Shown: positions 17,389 through 26,489, numbered from the stretch's first letter. The stretch is DNA of 64,000 nt from Hylemonella gracilis str. Niagara R (GCF_000600295.1 NZ_JEMG01000001.1:777920-841919), one strand, 5' to 3'. A program made the numbers and translations. The notes: generated by a model not told the origin, from the sequence alone.

Positions 17389-18314
17389 CGCCGTTCCTCC
17401 CGCACATACGGTTCGCCCAGGGCGCCGGGCTGGGCGTCGCTGCCCTGGCGCCGGCCCAGGGCCACCCAGACCATCACGCCCAGGGTGATGGCGTAGGGTG
17501 TCATCAGCACGAAGTACTGTGGCAGTCGGATGCCGGCCGCAGCCAGCTGCGGGATCAGCGCCTCCACGCAGCCGAACAGCACCGCGCCGGCCAGGGCCTT
17601 CCAGGGCGACCAGCGGGCGAAGATGACCAAGCCCACCGCGATCCAGCCGCGCCCGCCGGTCATGCCGGCGATCCAGAGCTTGGTGGACAGCAGCGAAATG
17701 TAGGCGCCGGCCAGACCCACCAGGGCCGCGCCCGCGAGCACCGCGACGAAGCGGTAGGCGCTGACCGGAATGCCGGCTGCATCCGCCGCCTGCGGGTTCT
17801 CGCCCACGGCGCGCCATTTCAACCCGGTGCCGCTGCGATTGAGAAACCACACCGCCGCCAGGAAGATGAAGGGCGTGAGGAAGGCCACGGGGTTTTGCAC
17901 GAACAGGCCACCGATGACGGGCAGCTCGGACAAGGGCCACAGTGCCACTGGACCCTGTGCCGTGACCGGTACGCTGGTCCAGCCCAGCAACGTGCCCAGC
18001 AGGCTGGACAGGCCCTGGCAGAAGAACACGAGTACCAGGCCCGCGATCACCTGGTGGACGCGCAGCCAGACGACCATGATGGCGAACAGCACCGACACCA
18101 GGCTGGCCGCCAGCATGCTCAGGGTCAGGGACACCAAGGTCGAGCCGAAGGTGAGTTGCATGCCGATGGCCACCAGCGCGCCCACCAGCATCAGGCCCTC
18201 GGCGCCCAGCGAGAGAACCCCCGCCCGTTCGGTGAGGATCAGCCCCAGCGCGGCCAGCGCATAGGGCACGGCGAAGTCGGGGATGCTGCTGATCCAGTGA
18301 CCCATCAGTTCCAT
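17385..18314 (-). CDS. ABC transporter permease, BMP/nucleoside type (NupQ/YufQ-like)
   Basis: 309 residues, about eight membrane helices, with the family motif LTERAGVLSLGAEGLMLVGA near the N-terminus and NPQAADAAGIPVSAYR in the middle. Pairs with the permease at 18322, from which it is separated by seven bases. Such pairs form the membrane channel of importers that use a BMP-family binding protein and transport nucleosides or related compounds. Confidence 0.88.
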   Translation of the reverse strand: MELMGHWISSIPDFAVPYALAALGLILTERAGVLSLGAEGLMLVGALVAIGMQLTFGSTLVSLTLSMLAASLVSVLFAIMVVWLRVHQVIAGLVLVFFCQGLSSLLGTLLGWTSVPVTAQGPVALWPLSELPVIGGLFVQNPVAFLTPFIFLAAVWFLNRSGTGLKWRAVGENPQAADAAGIPVSAYRFVAVLAGAALVGLAGAYISLLSTKLWIAGMTGGRGWIAVGLVIFARWSPWKALAGAVLFGCVEALIPQLAAAGIRLPQYFVLMTPYAITLGVMVWVALGRRQGSDAQPGALGEPYVREERR

Positions 18315-18321
18315 GGTGACC

Positions 18322-19455
18322 TCATGCTGGCAACACGCGACGCAGGCGGTAGCGGATGAAAAAATCGGACGAGGCCACGCAGATCACGATGATGGCCTGG
18401 ATCAGCTGCACCATCGAGAACGGCACCTGGTAGAAGACCTGCAGGCTGCGGCCGGCCACGAAGAGCGTGGCAATCAGCAGGGCCACGACCGTGGCCGCGA
18501 CGGGGTGGTTGCGCGCGAGGAAGGCGATCAGGATGCCCGAGAAGCCGTAGCCATGGTGGAAGGCCTGGGTCAGGCGCCCCTCCTGCCCGGCCGCCACCAG
18601 AAAACCTGCCACGCCCGCCAGGGCGCCCGAGACCAGCACCGCCAGCAGCACCATGCGGTTCGTGGGCACGCCCGTGGCGTGCGCCACGCCCGGGTTGGCA
18701 TCGACGAAGCGCAAGTAGAAGCCCGCCCGGCTGAGGTTGACCAGCCACCAGGCCAACAGCATGGCGAGCAAGGCCAGCGTGATCGCCGCGCCCGAAGGAC
18801 CCAGGAATTCGGGCAGCCGCTCAAAGCTGCGGAACTGTGGCGAATGCGGGAAGGAGCTTTGCGGGTCTTTCCAGGCGCCATACACCATGTGCAGCAGGAA
18901 ATTGCCCGCCACGTAGTTCAGCATCAGCGTGGCGATGATCTCGTTGACGCCCAGGCGCAGTTTGAGCAGCGCCGGCCCCAGCGCCCACAGCAGGCCGCAG
19001 GCCGCCGCCACGCAGAGCATCAGGGGCAGGCGCAGCGCGGGCGGCCCGACCTCCAGCACCGAGATCGCCGTCGCGCCAATCGCACCCCAGACCATCTGGC
19101 CTTCCAGGCCGAGGTTCCAGAATCTGGCGCGGAAGGCGATGGCGGCGGCCAGCCCAACCATGATCATGGGTGAGGCCTGGAACAACACCGCCTGCAGGCT
19201 TTGCGTGTCGAAGATGGTGGCGATCACGAATTCCTGGAACAGTTCACCCGCCGGCACGCCGGCCGCGACCAGGATGGCGCCCGAGGTGCCCAGGCCCGCC
19301 ACCACGGCCAGCAGCAGCACCAGCACCTGCCGGGGCCAGGGCATGTGTTGGCGGACTTCGAGGGTGTAGCGCCGGCTGAGCAGGGGCTCGCGGCGGCGCG
19401 TGATCGTGGAGGTTGGGGAGGTGGCCGCGTCTGTCGGGGCCGCGAGCTCAGTCAT
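18322..19455 (-). CDS. ABC transporter permease, BMP/nucleoside type (NupP/YufP-like)
   Basis: 377 residues. A 45-residue hydrophilic start is followed by about ten membrane helices; the family motif RFWNLGLEGQMVWGAIGATA is present, as is NPGVAHATGVPTNRM. It overlaps the ATPase gene by eight bases and is the larger partner of the permease at 17385. Confidence 0.88.
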   Translation of the reverse strand: MTELAAPTDAATSPTSTITRRREPLLSRRYTLEVRQHMPWPRQVLVLLLAVVAGLGTSGAILVAAGVPAGELFQEFVIATIFDTQSLQAVLFQASPMIMVGLAAAIAFRARFWNLGLEGQMVWGAIGATAISVLEVGPPALRLPLMLCVAAACGLLWALGPALLKLRLGVNEIIATLMLNYVAGNFLLHMVYGAWKDPQSSFPHSPQFRSFERLPEFLGPSGAAITLALLAMLLAWWLVNLSRAGFYLRFVDANPGVAHATGVPTNRMVLLAVLVSGALAGVAGFLVAAGQEGRLTQAFHHGYGFSGILIAFLARNHPVAATVVALLIATLFVAGRSLQVFYQVPFSMVQLIQAIIVICVASSDFFIRYRLRRVLPA

Positions 19456-20983
19456 GGTGGGTCATGGCTTGGCCAATCGCCTGGCGATCGGCCGGTGGTT
19501 CGAATTCGGCGACGATGCGTCCGCCAGCCATCACGCCGATGCGGTCGGCCAGTTGGAGCACTTCGTCCAGGTCTTCGCTGATCAACAACACGGCGGCACC
19601 GGTATCGCGGGCGGCGCGCAGGCGCGTGTGCACCTCGGCGCTGGCGCGCACGTCCAGGCCGCGGCTGGGGCTGTGCGCCAGCACCAGGCGGGGCTGCTTG
19701 CTGAACTCGCGCGCGATCACCAGCTTTTGCGCATTGCCTCCTGACAGCAGCGCGGCTTTCTGTGCCGGTGAGCGCACGCCTTGTACGTCGAAGGCCGCGA
19801 CGGCCTGACGCGCGTCGGCGTCGAGCCGGCGTCGGCGCAGCCAGGCCCAGCCGCCGTAACGGCCGCCGCGCACCTGGCCGATGCCGAAGTTCTCGGCGAC
19901 GGACAGGTTGCCGGCCAGGGCCAAGCGGTAGCGGTCGGCCGGGATGACGGCCATGCGCAGCGCATCGCGCCGCGCCGGGGGCAGGTTCCGGAGGTCCAGG
20001 GTCTGCAGGCGGATCTCGCCTTCGGTGGTGCCGGGCAGGCCCATGAGGGCGGCAGCCAGTTCGCTCTGGCCGTTGCCACCGACACCGGCGATGCCATAGA
20101 TCTCGCCCGCGTGCACCGTGAGGTTGACGCCATCGAGCGCGCTGCGGCCTCGGGACTGCGTGCCACGCAGGTCACGGATCACCAGCAGCGGCACACCCGG
20201 AGCGTGGGCGGCGCGGTCGGGCTGGGCCTTGCCCGCGTCCACGCCGGGGCCCACGGTCAGTCGCACCAGCTCTGTCACCGAGGTCTCGGCCGGGTCCACC
20301 GTGGCCACGGTGCGCCCACCCCGCATCACGGTCACGCGATCGGCGTAGGCCTTGACATCGGCCATCTTGTGCGTGACCAGCGCGACGGCTGCGCCGTCCC
20401 GCGCCAGCGCGCGCACGGTTTCCAGCAGGCGAGCGGCTTCCTGGTCCGTCAGCACCGCAGTCGGTTCGTCCAGGATCAGGATGCGGGCGCCGGCCAGCAA
20501 CACCTTGAGGATTTCGACACGCTGCTGCTCGGCGATGGACAGCCGATCAATGCGCGCCTTCGGGTCGATGGCGAAACCCAGGGCCTCGGCTTGCGCGCAC
20601 ACGCGCGCTTCGACCGCCGCGAGCCGCTGGCGATGGCTGGTCAGGGCTTCGGACTCGAATTCGGATTCGGGCAGGCTGAGCAGGATGTTCTCGGCCACTG
20701 TGAACGGCTGCACCAGCTTGAAATGCTGGTGAACCATGCCGATGCGCTGGCGGGCCGCGTCGCGTGGTCCCTGCAGGCGCACCGGGTTGTCATCCACCAG
20801 CAACTCGCCAGCCTCGGGTTTGTAGAGCCCGGCGGCGATGTTCATCAACGAGGACTTGCCCGCCCCGTTCTCGCCCAGCAGGGCATGCACCTCGCCCCAG
20901 CGCAGCTCGAAATGGGCGTCGGCCAGGGCGAGGAAACCGTCGAAGGTCTTGCGGATGCCCCGCAGGGCCAGCGCGTTGGTCAT
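19448..20983 (-). CDS. ABC transporter ATP-binding protein with two nucleotide-binding domains (NupO/YufO-like)
   Basis: 511 residues. The first domain has GENGAGKSS and ILDEPTAVLT with a divergent signature (LSIAEQQRVEIL). The second has a degenerate Walker A (GVGGNGQSE), signature LSGGNAQKLVIAREF and LVLAHSPSRGLD, the pattern seen in sugar/nucleoside double-domain ATPases. ATG 20983 begins MTNALALRGIRKTFDGFLAL; the open frame upstream runs into the repeat at 20995 and is not coding. Confidence 0.9.
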   Translation of the reverse strand: MTNALALRGIRKTFDGFLALADAHFELRWGEVHALLGENGAGKSSLMNIAAGLYKPEAGELLVDDNPVRLQGPRDAARQRIGMVHQHFKLVQPFTVAENILLSLPESEFESEALTSHRQRLAAVEARVCAQAEALGFAIDPKARIDRLSIAEQQRVEILKVLLAGARILILDEPTAVLTDQEAARLLETVRALARDGAAVALVTHKMADVKAYADRVTVMRGGRTVATVDPAETSVTELVRLTVGPGVDAGKAQPDRAAHAPGVPLLVIRDLRGTQSRGRSALDGVNLTVHAGEIYGIAGVGGNGQSELAAALMGLPGTTEGEIRLQTLDLRNLPPARRDALRMAVIPADRYRLALAGNLSVAENFGIGQVRGGRYGGWAWLRRRRLDADARQAVAAFDVQGVRSPAQKAALLSGGNAQKLVIAREFSKQPRLVLAHSPSRGLDVRASAEVHTRLRAARDTGAAVLLISEDLDEVLQLADRIGVMAGGRIVAEFEPPADRQAIGQAMTHHD

Positions 20984-20994
20984 GAGGCCCCCAC

Positions 20995-21151
20995 GCTCCC
21001 CACTGCGTGTGGTTCGCTGCCCCCCGAGGGGGCGCGAGCTTGCTTGGGGCGGCCCGGCGCGGCGGGCAAAACCGCCCCCCATGCTCCCCACTGCGTGGCA
21101 TCGCTGCCCCCCGAGGGGGTGCGAGCTTGCTTGGGGCGGCCCGGCGCGGCG
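20995..21151. repeat. Tandem GC-rich intergenic repeat (two copies, 88-base period)
   Basis: Two near-identical copies, 20995-21064 and 21083-21151, fill the gap between the BMP binding-protein gene and the ATPase gene. Each contains CCCCACTGCGTG, a CCCCCCGAGGGGG hairpin, then GCGAGCTTGCTTGGGG and CGGCCCGGCGCGGCG. The same elements appear, inverted, at 48404-48502. It splits an operon and may act as an mRNA-stabilising or attenuating hairpin array between binding protein and ATPase. Confidence 0.8.
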
Positions 21152-21164
21152 CTCATGCTCCCTC

Positions 21165-22256
21165 TCATTTCTGGGTTACCACGCCCTTGACGAACCAGTC
21201 CATCTTCCAGAGATCACCATCGGACAGAACCTGACCGGCGGCCACGCGCTGCTTGCCGTCGCGGTCGAGCAGCGGGCCGGCATAGATCTGCTTGCCCTTG
21301 AGCAGGGCGTCGCGCTCGGCCAGGATCAGCTTGGCCTTGTCGGCCGGCACGGCGGGGCCGAAACCTGCGATGTCGGTGCCGCCGTCCTTGAGCGGGATGA
21401 AGGCGCCGTAGGGCGCCGGCTTCCAGCCACCGGCGATGATTTTCTTGAGTTCGGTGACGAGGAACTTGTCCCAGACCCAGACGGACGAGCACAGCGTGGC
21501 CTTGGGCGCGAACTGGCGCAGGTCGCGGTGGTGGCCGGTGCCGTAGACGCCGCGTTCCTGGGCGACGATCTGCGGCGTGGGCGAATCCACGTGCTGGCCG
21601 ATCACGTCGGCGCCCTGGTCGATCAGGGCCGAGGCGGCTGCGCGTTCCTTGACCGGGTCGTTCCAGGTGCCGGTGTAGATCACGTTCACGGTCGCGTTGG
21701 GGTTCATCTTCTGCGCGCCCAGGGCGAAGGCGTTGATGGTCCAGTTCACCACGCCAAAGGGGTTGGCCGCGACAAAGCCCAGCTTGCCGGTCTTGGAGGT
21801 CGCGCCAGCGGCCATGCCGCACAGGTACTGGCTTTCATAGGTGCGGCCGTAGAAGGATTCGAGGTTGGGGCCGTTGGTGGTGCCCGAGGCGTTCAGGAAG
21901 GCCACCTTGGGGTACTTGGCGGCCAGGTCCTTGAAGGCGTCGGAATGGCCGAAGGCGGTGCCGATCACGATGTTGGCACCGCGCGAGATGAAGCGTTCCG
22001 CCGCGGGCTTGATGACGGAGGCGTCCTCGGTGATGTTCTCGACGAAGTTGATCTTCAGGCCGAGTTCCTTTTCGATCTTGACGCGGGCCTCGTCGAAGGC
22101 CTGGGTCCAGCCGCCATCGTTCTTGGGGCCGTAGTACAGCATCGCGATGGACGGTTTGCCGGGCAGGGTGTAACCGTCGGCCGCGACAGCCGGTGTCACG
22201 GAGGCGGTGGTCGCCGTGAGGCTCACCGCGATGAGGGAGAACAGTTTGCGCAACAT
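21165..22256 (-). CDS. BMP-family ABC transporter substrate-binding protein
   Basis: 363 residues with a signal peptide (MLRKLFSLIAVSLTATTASV, cleavage after AVAA). The BMP/Med fold signature is clear: GPKNDGGWTQAFDEAR, then ADVIGQHVDSPTPQIVAQERGVYG. BMP proteins bind nucleosides, purines or related small molecules in the periplasm. Relatives without the N-terminal Cys, as here, are soluble rather than lipoproteins. First transporter gene of the operon; the neighbouring dioxygenase and isochorismatase suggest an oxidisable nitrogen heterocycle as ligand. Confidence 0.9.
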   Translation of the reverse strand: MLRKLFSLIAVSLTATTASVTPAVAADGYTLPGKPSIAMLYYGPKNDGGWTQAFDEARVKIEKELGLKINFVENITEDASVIKPAAERFISRGANIVIGTAFGHSDAFKDLAAKYPKVAFLNASGTTNGPNLESFYGRTYESQYLCGMAAGATSKTGKLGFVAANPFGVVNWTINAFALGAQKMNPNATVNVIYTGTWNDPVKERAAASALIDQGADVIGQHVDSPTPQIVAQERGVYGTGHHRDLRQFAPKATLCSSVWVWDKFLVTELKKIIAGGWKPAPYGAFIPLKDGGTDIAGFGPAVPADKAKLILAERDALLKGKQIYAGPLLDRDGKQRVAAGQVLSDGDLWKMDWFVKGVVTQK

Positions 22257-22335
22257 GGGAAGGCCTTTCTGATCAGGGGCGGGAGGAGGAAAGTGGGGGT
22301 GGAGGCGGAGTGATGGCGGGGCCTTGTGCTGGCCG

Positions 22336-22722
22336 TCACATCATGAAGTTGATGCGAAACACATTGCCTTCGGGGTCGAGCAGCACCGATTGGTACCAGT
22401 TGTAGTACGTCACATACGGGGGCTTGATCAGCGTGGCGCCGGCTTCGACCGCCAGCGGCACCCTGCGGTCCACCTCGTCCTTGCTGTCCACGTCGATGTT
22501 GAGCAGGAACTTCACGCCGCGCGTGTCCGAGAACTCGGAGAGCTGCAGCAGTTCGTAGGCGTCCAGCGCGTTGAACCCCAGGCTGGATTGGCCCGTGTCC
22601 AGCCCGCGGAAGATGGGCGAGCGGATGGACTCGATTTCAGGGAAGCCGAAGACCCGTTGGTAGAAGCCCGAAAGGGCGACCACGTCCTTGGCGAACACGT
22701 TCACGTAGGAGAGATGCGCCAT
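22336..22722 (-). CDS. VOC-family (glyoxalase-like) protein
   Basis: 128 residues with the paired beta-alpha-beta-beta-beta pattern of the vicinal oxygen chelate fold: start MAHLSYVNVFAKDVVALSGFY and C-terminal half SVLLDPEGNVFRINF. The metal ligand Glu usual near the C-terminus is not obvious, so enzymatic activity is uncertain. It lies 15 bases after the dioxygenase gene and 79 before the binding-protein gene, inside the RutR-linked operon. Confidence 0.8.
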   Translation of the reverse strand: MAHLSYVNVFAKDVVALSGFYQRVFGFPEIESIRSPIFRGLDTGQSSLGFNALDAYELLQLSEFSDTRGVKFLLNIDVDSKDEVDRRVPLAVEAGATLIKPPYVTYYNWYQSVLLDPEGNVFRINFMM

Positions 22723-22737
22723 GGTCGTTGCCCTGCC

Positions 22738-23745
22738 TCAGGCCGCGAGCTTGGTGCCGCCGAAGGTCGTCTGCTTGACGAACTTGGAGGTCAGGTGGTC
22801 GCCCGAGCTGATGGGGGCGTACTTGGGGGCTTCACCCGGGGCCAGGCACACGGGCAGGCACTCGATCATGGCGTCGTAGTTGGGCTGGTGAAAGAACACC
22901 AGCGACTGCCGCCGCGTGTTCTTCATCGCGTCGTCGAAGGGCGGGTTGACCACGCGGTGCAGCGTCGAGGTCCACTGGTCATTGGTCCACTGCATCATCA
23001 GGTCGCCGATGTTGACCGCGAAGGCATCGGGCATGTGCGGCACGTCCACCCACTGGCCGGCCTTGTTGAACACCTGCAGGCCTGGCCCGTCAGGCCGCAC
23101 GATGGTCAGGCTGCCGTAGTCGCTGTGGGCGCCGGCGCGCATCTGGCCGGGCAGCGGCGGTTCGGTCTGCGCCGGGTAGCTCAGCACGCGGAACATGCTG
23201 ATGTGTTCGTTGATCTTGTCGTCGAAGAAGGTTTCGGGCAGGCCCAGGCCGAGCGCGAACATGCACATGAGCGAGCGTGACAGTTCGCTCATGGCCTCGA
23301 AGTACGCGGTGTAGGCCTCGCGAAAGTCCGGAAGCGCCTCGGGCCACAGATTGGGTTCGAAGTGCGCGCCAGCGGCCGGGCCGCGATGGTAGTCGTCGTC
23401 CGGGACATTGCCGGGGCCGATGGAGAAGGACTCCTTGAGGTCACCGGGCGCGGCTTCTTCGAGGCTGTAGGACAGGCCTTCCTCGCCCACGGCGCTGTAG
23501 CCGCGCACCGCGTCATCCCGGGGACGGTCCACCTTGCGCTTGTTGGCCAGCGGCAGGGCAAAAAACTGGCGTGAGGCCTCGGACACGCGCTGGATCAGCA
23601 CCGGGTCGATCTGGTGGTGGGTGATGACCAGGAAACCAATGCCCCGGCAGGCCTCGTCGACGGCGCGCGCCACCGCCGCCTTCCCCTCGGGCGTGCCTGA
23701 AAACCAGGGCTGCAGATCGATGACGGGAACATTCAGCACGGACAT
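22738..23745 (-). CDS. Isopenicillin-N-synthase-like 2-oxoglutarate/Fe(II) dioxygenase
   Basis: 335 residues. DIOX_N region at the start (VPVIDLQPWFSG), iron ligands His and Asp in AHSDYGSLTI, distal His in TSTLHRVVNP, and the 2-oxoglutarate Arg in RRQSLVFF. Family members hydroxylate or demethylate small molecules, including thymine and purines in fungi. ATG 23745 is chosen because homology starts there; the longer frame runs into the regulatory region. First gene of the operon, 66 bases from a RutR-like site, so a pyrimidine-related substrate is a reasonable guess but not proven. Confidence 0.87.
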   Translation of the reverse strand: MSVLNVPVIDLQPWFSGTPEGKAAVARAVDEACRGIGFLVITHHQIDPVLIQRVSEASRQFFALPLANKRKVDRPRDDAVRGYSAVGEEGLSYSLEEAAPGDLKESFSIGPGNVPDDDYHRGPAAGAHFEPNLWPEALPDFREAYTAYFEAMSELSRSLMCMFALGLGLPETFFDDKINEHISMFRVLSYPAQTEPPLPGQMRAGAHSDYGSLTIVRPDGPGLQVFNKAGQWVDVPHMPDAFAVNIGDLMMQWTNDQWTSTLHRVVNPPFDDAMKNTRRQSLVFFHQPNYDAMIECLPVCLAPGEAPKYAPISSGDHLTSKFVKQTTFGGTKLAA

Positions 23746-23810
23746 GACGGGCTCCAGGGTGAGGCGCGCGGGCTGCGGACGCGGAGGTCTTGCAACGTCC
23801 ATGCCAACTT

Positions 23811-23826
23811 TGGACCAATTGGACAA
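23811..23826. promoter_or_regulatory. RutR-like operator between dioxygenase operon and rutR
   Basis: TGGACCAATTGGACAA agrees with the E. coli RutR consensus TTGACCA-NN-TGGTCAA at 12 of its 14 fixed positions. It sits in the divergent region, 66 bases from the dioxygenase start and 142 from rutR, placed to control both. Confidence 0.65.
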
Positions 23827-23967
23827 ATCTGCGGGACGGCCCGGCGCGCTGCGCTGGTGCGCTTGCGCGCTGGGCTGGTGCGCCGGGCCTGCACGCTTCA
23901 TGCATGATGCGGGGCAACGCCGCAGGCGGGCGCCGCCATCGCCGCGCCATCTCCAAGAACCGTTGCC

Positions 23968-24723
23968 ATGCCCACGCCCCTGCCCCGCAAATCCACCCGA
24001 TCTCCGTCATCCGCGTCGCGCGCAACCCAGGCCAAGCAGCCGTCGTCCAAACGAGGGGAGCGCGCAGGTGCGCAGCGCAAGAGCGGTGTGCGCGCGGCGG
24101 CGCCGGGCAGCCGGCGGCTGCGGCAGATCGAGGACAAGCGCAGCGCCATCCTCAGCGCGGCGCTGGGGTTGTTCTCCCGCTACGGCCTGCATGGCACCAC
24201 GGTGGACCAGGTGGCCGCGCGCGCCGACGTCTCCAAGAGCAACCTGCTGTATTACTTCGCCAACAAGGAAGAGCTTTATGTATCGGTGCTGCGTGAGCTG
24301 CTGGAGGTCTGGCTGGAGCCGCTGCGCAGTTTCACGGTGGAGCAGGACCCGCGCGAGGCCATTGCCGCCTACATCCGTCGCAAGCTGGTGATCTCACGCG
24401 ACCGGCCCGATGCCTCGCGACTCTTCTGCCTGGAGATGATTCAGGGCGCGCCCCTGCTGCGCGACGAGCTGGCGCGCGAGCTGCGCGACCTGGTGAGCGC
24501 CAAGTCCGAGGTGATCCGTGCCTGGGTCGCCGCGGGCAGGCTGGCGCCGGTGGAGCCGCACCACCTGGTGTTCGCTCTGTGGGCGCTGACCCAGCACTAC
24601 GCCGACTTCGCGGTGCAGGTGCAGGCCATCACCGGGCAGACCTTAGACAACCCCGCCTTCTTCGAACAGGCCGTGGACAATGTGCAGCGCCTGGTGCTGG
24701 AAGGCATCGTCGCACAGCGCTGA
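23968..24723 (+). CDS. rutR: Pyrimidine-responsive TetR-family regulator RutR
   Basis: 251 residues. After a basic, low-complexity start of about 50 residues comes a TetR helix-turn-helix (ILSAALGLFSRYGLHGTTVDQ, DVSKSNLLYYFANKEELY) that is close to E. coli RutR, as is the ligand domain (SRLFCLEMIQGAPLL, LVFALWALTQHYADFAVQ, FFEQAVDNVQRLVLEGI). RutR releases its sites when uracil or thymine binds. It is divergent from the BMP/dioxygenase operon and 10 kb from the rut operon; RutR-like sites precede both. The basic N-terminal tail is longer than in E. coli. Confidence 0.9.
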   Translation: MPTPLPRKSTRSPSSASRATQAKQPSSKRGERAGAQRKSGVRAAAPGSRRLRQIEDKRSAILSAALGLFSRYGLHGTTVDQVAARADVSKSNLLYYFANKEELYVSVLRELLEVWLEPLRSFTVEQDPREAIAAYIRRKLVISRDRPDASRLFCLEMIQGAPLLRDELARELRDLVSAKSEVIRAWVAAGRLAPVEPHHLVFALWALTQHYADFAVQVQAITGQTLDNPAFFEQAVDNVQRLVLEGIVAQR

Positions 24724-24739
24724 GCCTTCTCTTCAGCAC

Positions 24740-25978
24740 TCAGCCGAAGCGCGCTGGCGAATACGGGCGCGGATCGACGCGTGGTGTGTCGCCGTCCACC
24801 ATCTCTGCCAGCACCCGGCCGCTGATGGGGCCCATCGTGAAACCCTGGTGCGCGTGACCGAAGTTGAACCACAGGCCGCGATGCTTCGGTGCCGGGCCGA
24901 TCACCGGTTTCATGTCTGGCAGGCAGGGCCGCGCGCCACGCCAGGGCTGGGCCTCCACCGGCGTGGGCAGGTCGATCAGTTCGCGCGCGGCGGCCTCGGC
25001 CCGCGTCAATTGCCAGGGGGTTGACGACGCATCGCGGTGCGCGAATTCGGCACCGGTGGTGATGCGCACGCCGCGTTTCATGGGCGCGATGACGAGCCCA
25101 CGGTCCATGTCGAGCAGCGCTCGCATCGGCCCCACGGCGCCGGTGTAGTGTCGGTGGTAGCCGCGCTTGACGAAGAGCGGCACGCGGTAGCCGAGCGGGT
25201 GCAGCAGCGTGTCGGACCAGGGGCCCAGGGCGACGACCGCGTGTTCCGCCTCGAGCACGCCTTCCTCAGAGCGGACAGACCAGCCGGTGGTGCCCTGCCG
25301 CAGCGACCGGGCGTCGCCGCGCGCGATGCGGCCTCCACGGCGCAGGAACAGCGCGGCGTAACGGCCGACCAGTTCACCCGGGTCGTTCACGCTCCAGGGG
25401 TCAAGCCAGTCGATGGCGCCGGCCAGGCGCTGCCTCAGTGCGGGTTCGGCCCGCGCCAGTTCATCGGGCGTGAGCGCCGCATGGCGCAGTCCGTGCTCCG
25501 GTGCAACACGTTCGGCCGTTTGCAGCGCGGTTTCCAGGGTCGCGGGATCGCGAAATACCCAGCGGTAGCCATTGCGCTGCACCAGGTCGTTCGCGCCGGC
25601 GGCCTCGATCAGCGGTGCGTGCTCGGCGATGGCATGGTCGGACAAACGACCGTAGGCCTGCGCGATGGCCGGGTAGCGTGCGGGTGCCGAGTTGTGCCAG
25701 TAACGCGCCAGCGGGCCTGCGAGCGCCGGCAGCGCGGAGTAGTGGTAGTTCACGTCCCCGCCGCGTTTGAAGGCAGCGCGCAGCAGCTTGCCCAGCGCAC
25801 GCGGAAATGGGTACGGCTCGACGGCCTCGCACTGGATGATGCCGGCGTTGCCATAGGACGTTTCCTCGCCCGGGTCGCGCCGGTCCACCAGCACAACGGC
25901 ATGCCCGCGCTGCTGCAGGTGCAGGGCGGTGCAGGTGCCGACCATGCCGGCACCCAGAACGATGGTGGTCTTGCTCAT
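24740..25978 (-). CDS. FAD-dependent D-amino acid dehydrogenase (DadA-like)
   Basis: 412 residues. The FAD-binding Rossmann motif VLGAGMVGTCTALHLQQRG is at the N-terminus, followed by the DAO-fold features and the C-terminal GLWFNFGHAHQGFTMGPISG. DadA-type enzymes oxidise D-amino acids to imines, which become 2-oxo acids and ammonia. The RidA gene overlaps its start by four bases, and RidA hydrolyses just such imines. A role in D-amino-acid or related amine catabolism is likely; the exact substrate is unknown. Confidence 0.87.
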   Translation of the reverse strand: MSKTTIVLGAGMVGTCTALHLQQRGHAVVLVDRRDPGEETSYGNAGIIQCEAVEPYPFPRALGKLLRAAFKRGGDVNYHYSALPALAGPLARYWHNSAPARYPAIAQAYGRLSDHAIAEHAPLIEAAGANDLVQRNGYRWVFRDPATLETALQTAERVAPEHGLRHAALTPDELARAEPALRQRLAGAIDWLDPWSVNDPGELVGRYAALFLRRGGRIARGDARSLRQGTTGWSVRSEEGVLEAEHAVVALGPWSDTLLHPLGYRVPLFVKRGYHRHYTGAVGPMRALLDMDRGLVIAPMKRGVRITTGAEFAHRDASSTPWQLTRAEAAARELIDLPTPVEAQPWRGARPCLPDMKPVIGPAPKHRGLWFNFGHAHQGFTMGPISGRVLAEMVDGDTPRVDPRPYSPARFG

Positions 25979-26328
25979 GGTTGCGCGCTGGCGATGACGG
26001 TCAGTTCGAGCAGCGCCTTGGGCAGCATCAGGTCGGCGCGCACGGTGGTTCGCACCGGGCGCGGTTCCGGGAAGGCTTCGGCGTAGACGCGGTTGAAGCC
26101 GGCGAAGTCCGCCGGGTTCACCAAGTGGGCGGTGACCGACACCACATCGGCCAGGCTGAGGCCTTCACCGTGCAGGGTGGCCGCGATGCGTTGCAGGGTC
26201 AGCGCAGTCTGGGCCTCGATGCCCTCGGGCACGCTGCCGTCGGCGGCGATCGGCAGGTCGCCAGACAGGAAGACCAAGCCGGCGGCGCGGCGGACTTTGG
26301 AGAAGGGAAGTGCGGGGAGTGAGGTCAT
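25975..26328 (-). CDS. RidA family reactive imine deaminase
   Basis: 117 residues starting at ATG 26328. The family pattern is visible: FSKVRRAAGLVFLSGDLP, then the C-terminal RTTVRADLMLPKALLELTVIASA, including the conserved Arg that contacts the substrate carboxylate. RidA clears imines and enamines made by flavin or PLP enzymes; overlap with the DadA-like gene supports that role here. The open frame upstream of 26328 lacks homology. Distinct from RutC at 32109, which is a second RidA-fold protein in the window. Confidence 0.85.
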   Translation of the reverse strand: MTSLPALPFSKVRRAAGLVFLSGDLPIAADGSVPEGIEAQTALTLQRIAATLHGEGLSLADVVSVTAHLVNPADFAGFNRVYAEAFPEPRPVRTTVRADLMLPKALLELTVIASAQP

Positions 26329-26489
26329 GAGGGGGAAGCCATCGGCACGCGTGAAGTCAGAGTGCTGATTATTCCGCGCGGGGCAGCCGATCACCAGTTG
26401 GAGAGGCTCAATCCTGCGTTGCGCCTGCCGCAATCCATGGACCGCGCGTGGGGGTACTCGCGTTGGGTGCCAGGACAAGGCGACCTCGC

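Noticed and set aside
16702-17940. 412-residue open frame extending the isochorismatase gene upstream
   Set aside because: The extra part lies wholly inside the permease gene in another frame and has no family features; the true start overlaps the permease stop.
20995-21151. CRISPR array
   Set aside because: Only two copies with a short GC-rich spacer, the same element occurs singly elsewhere, and no cas genes are present.
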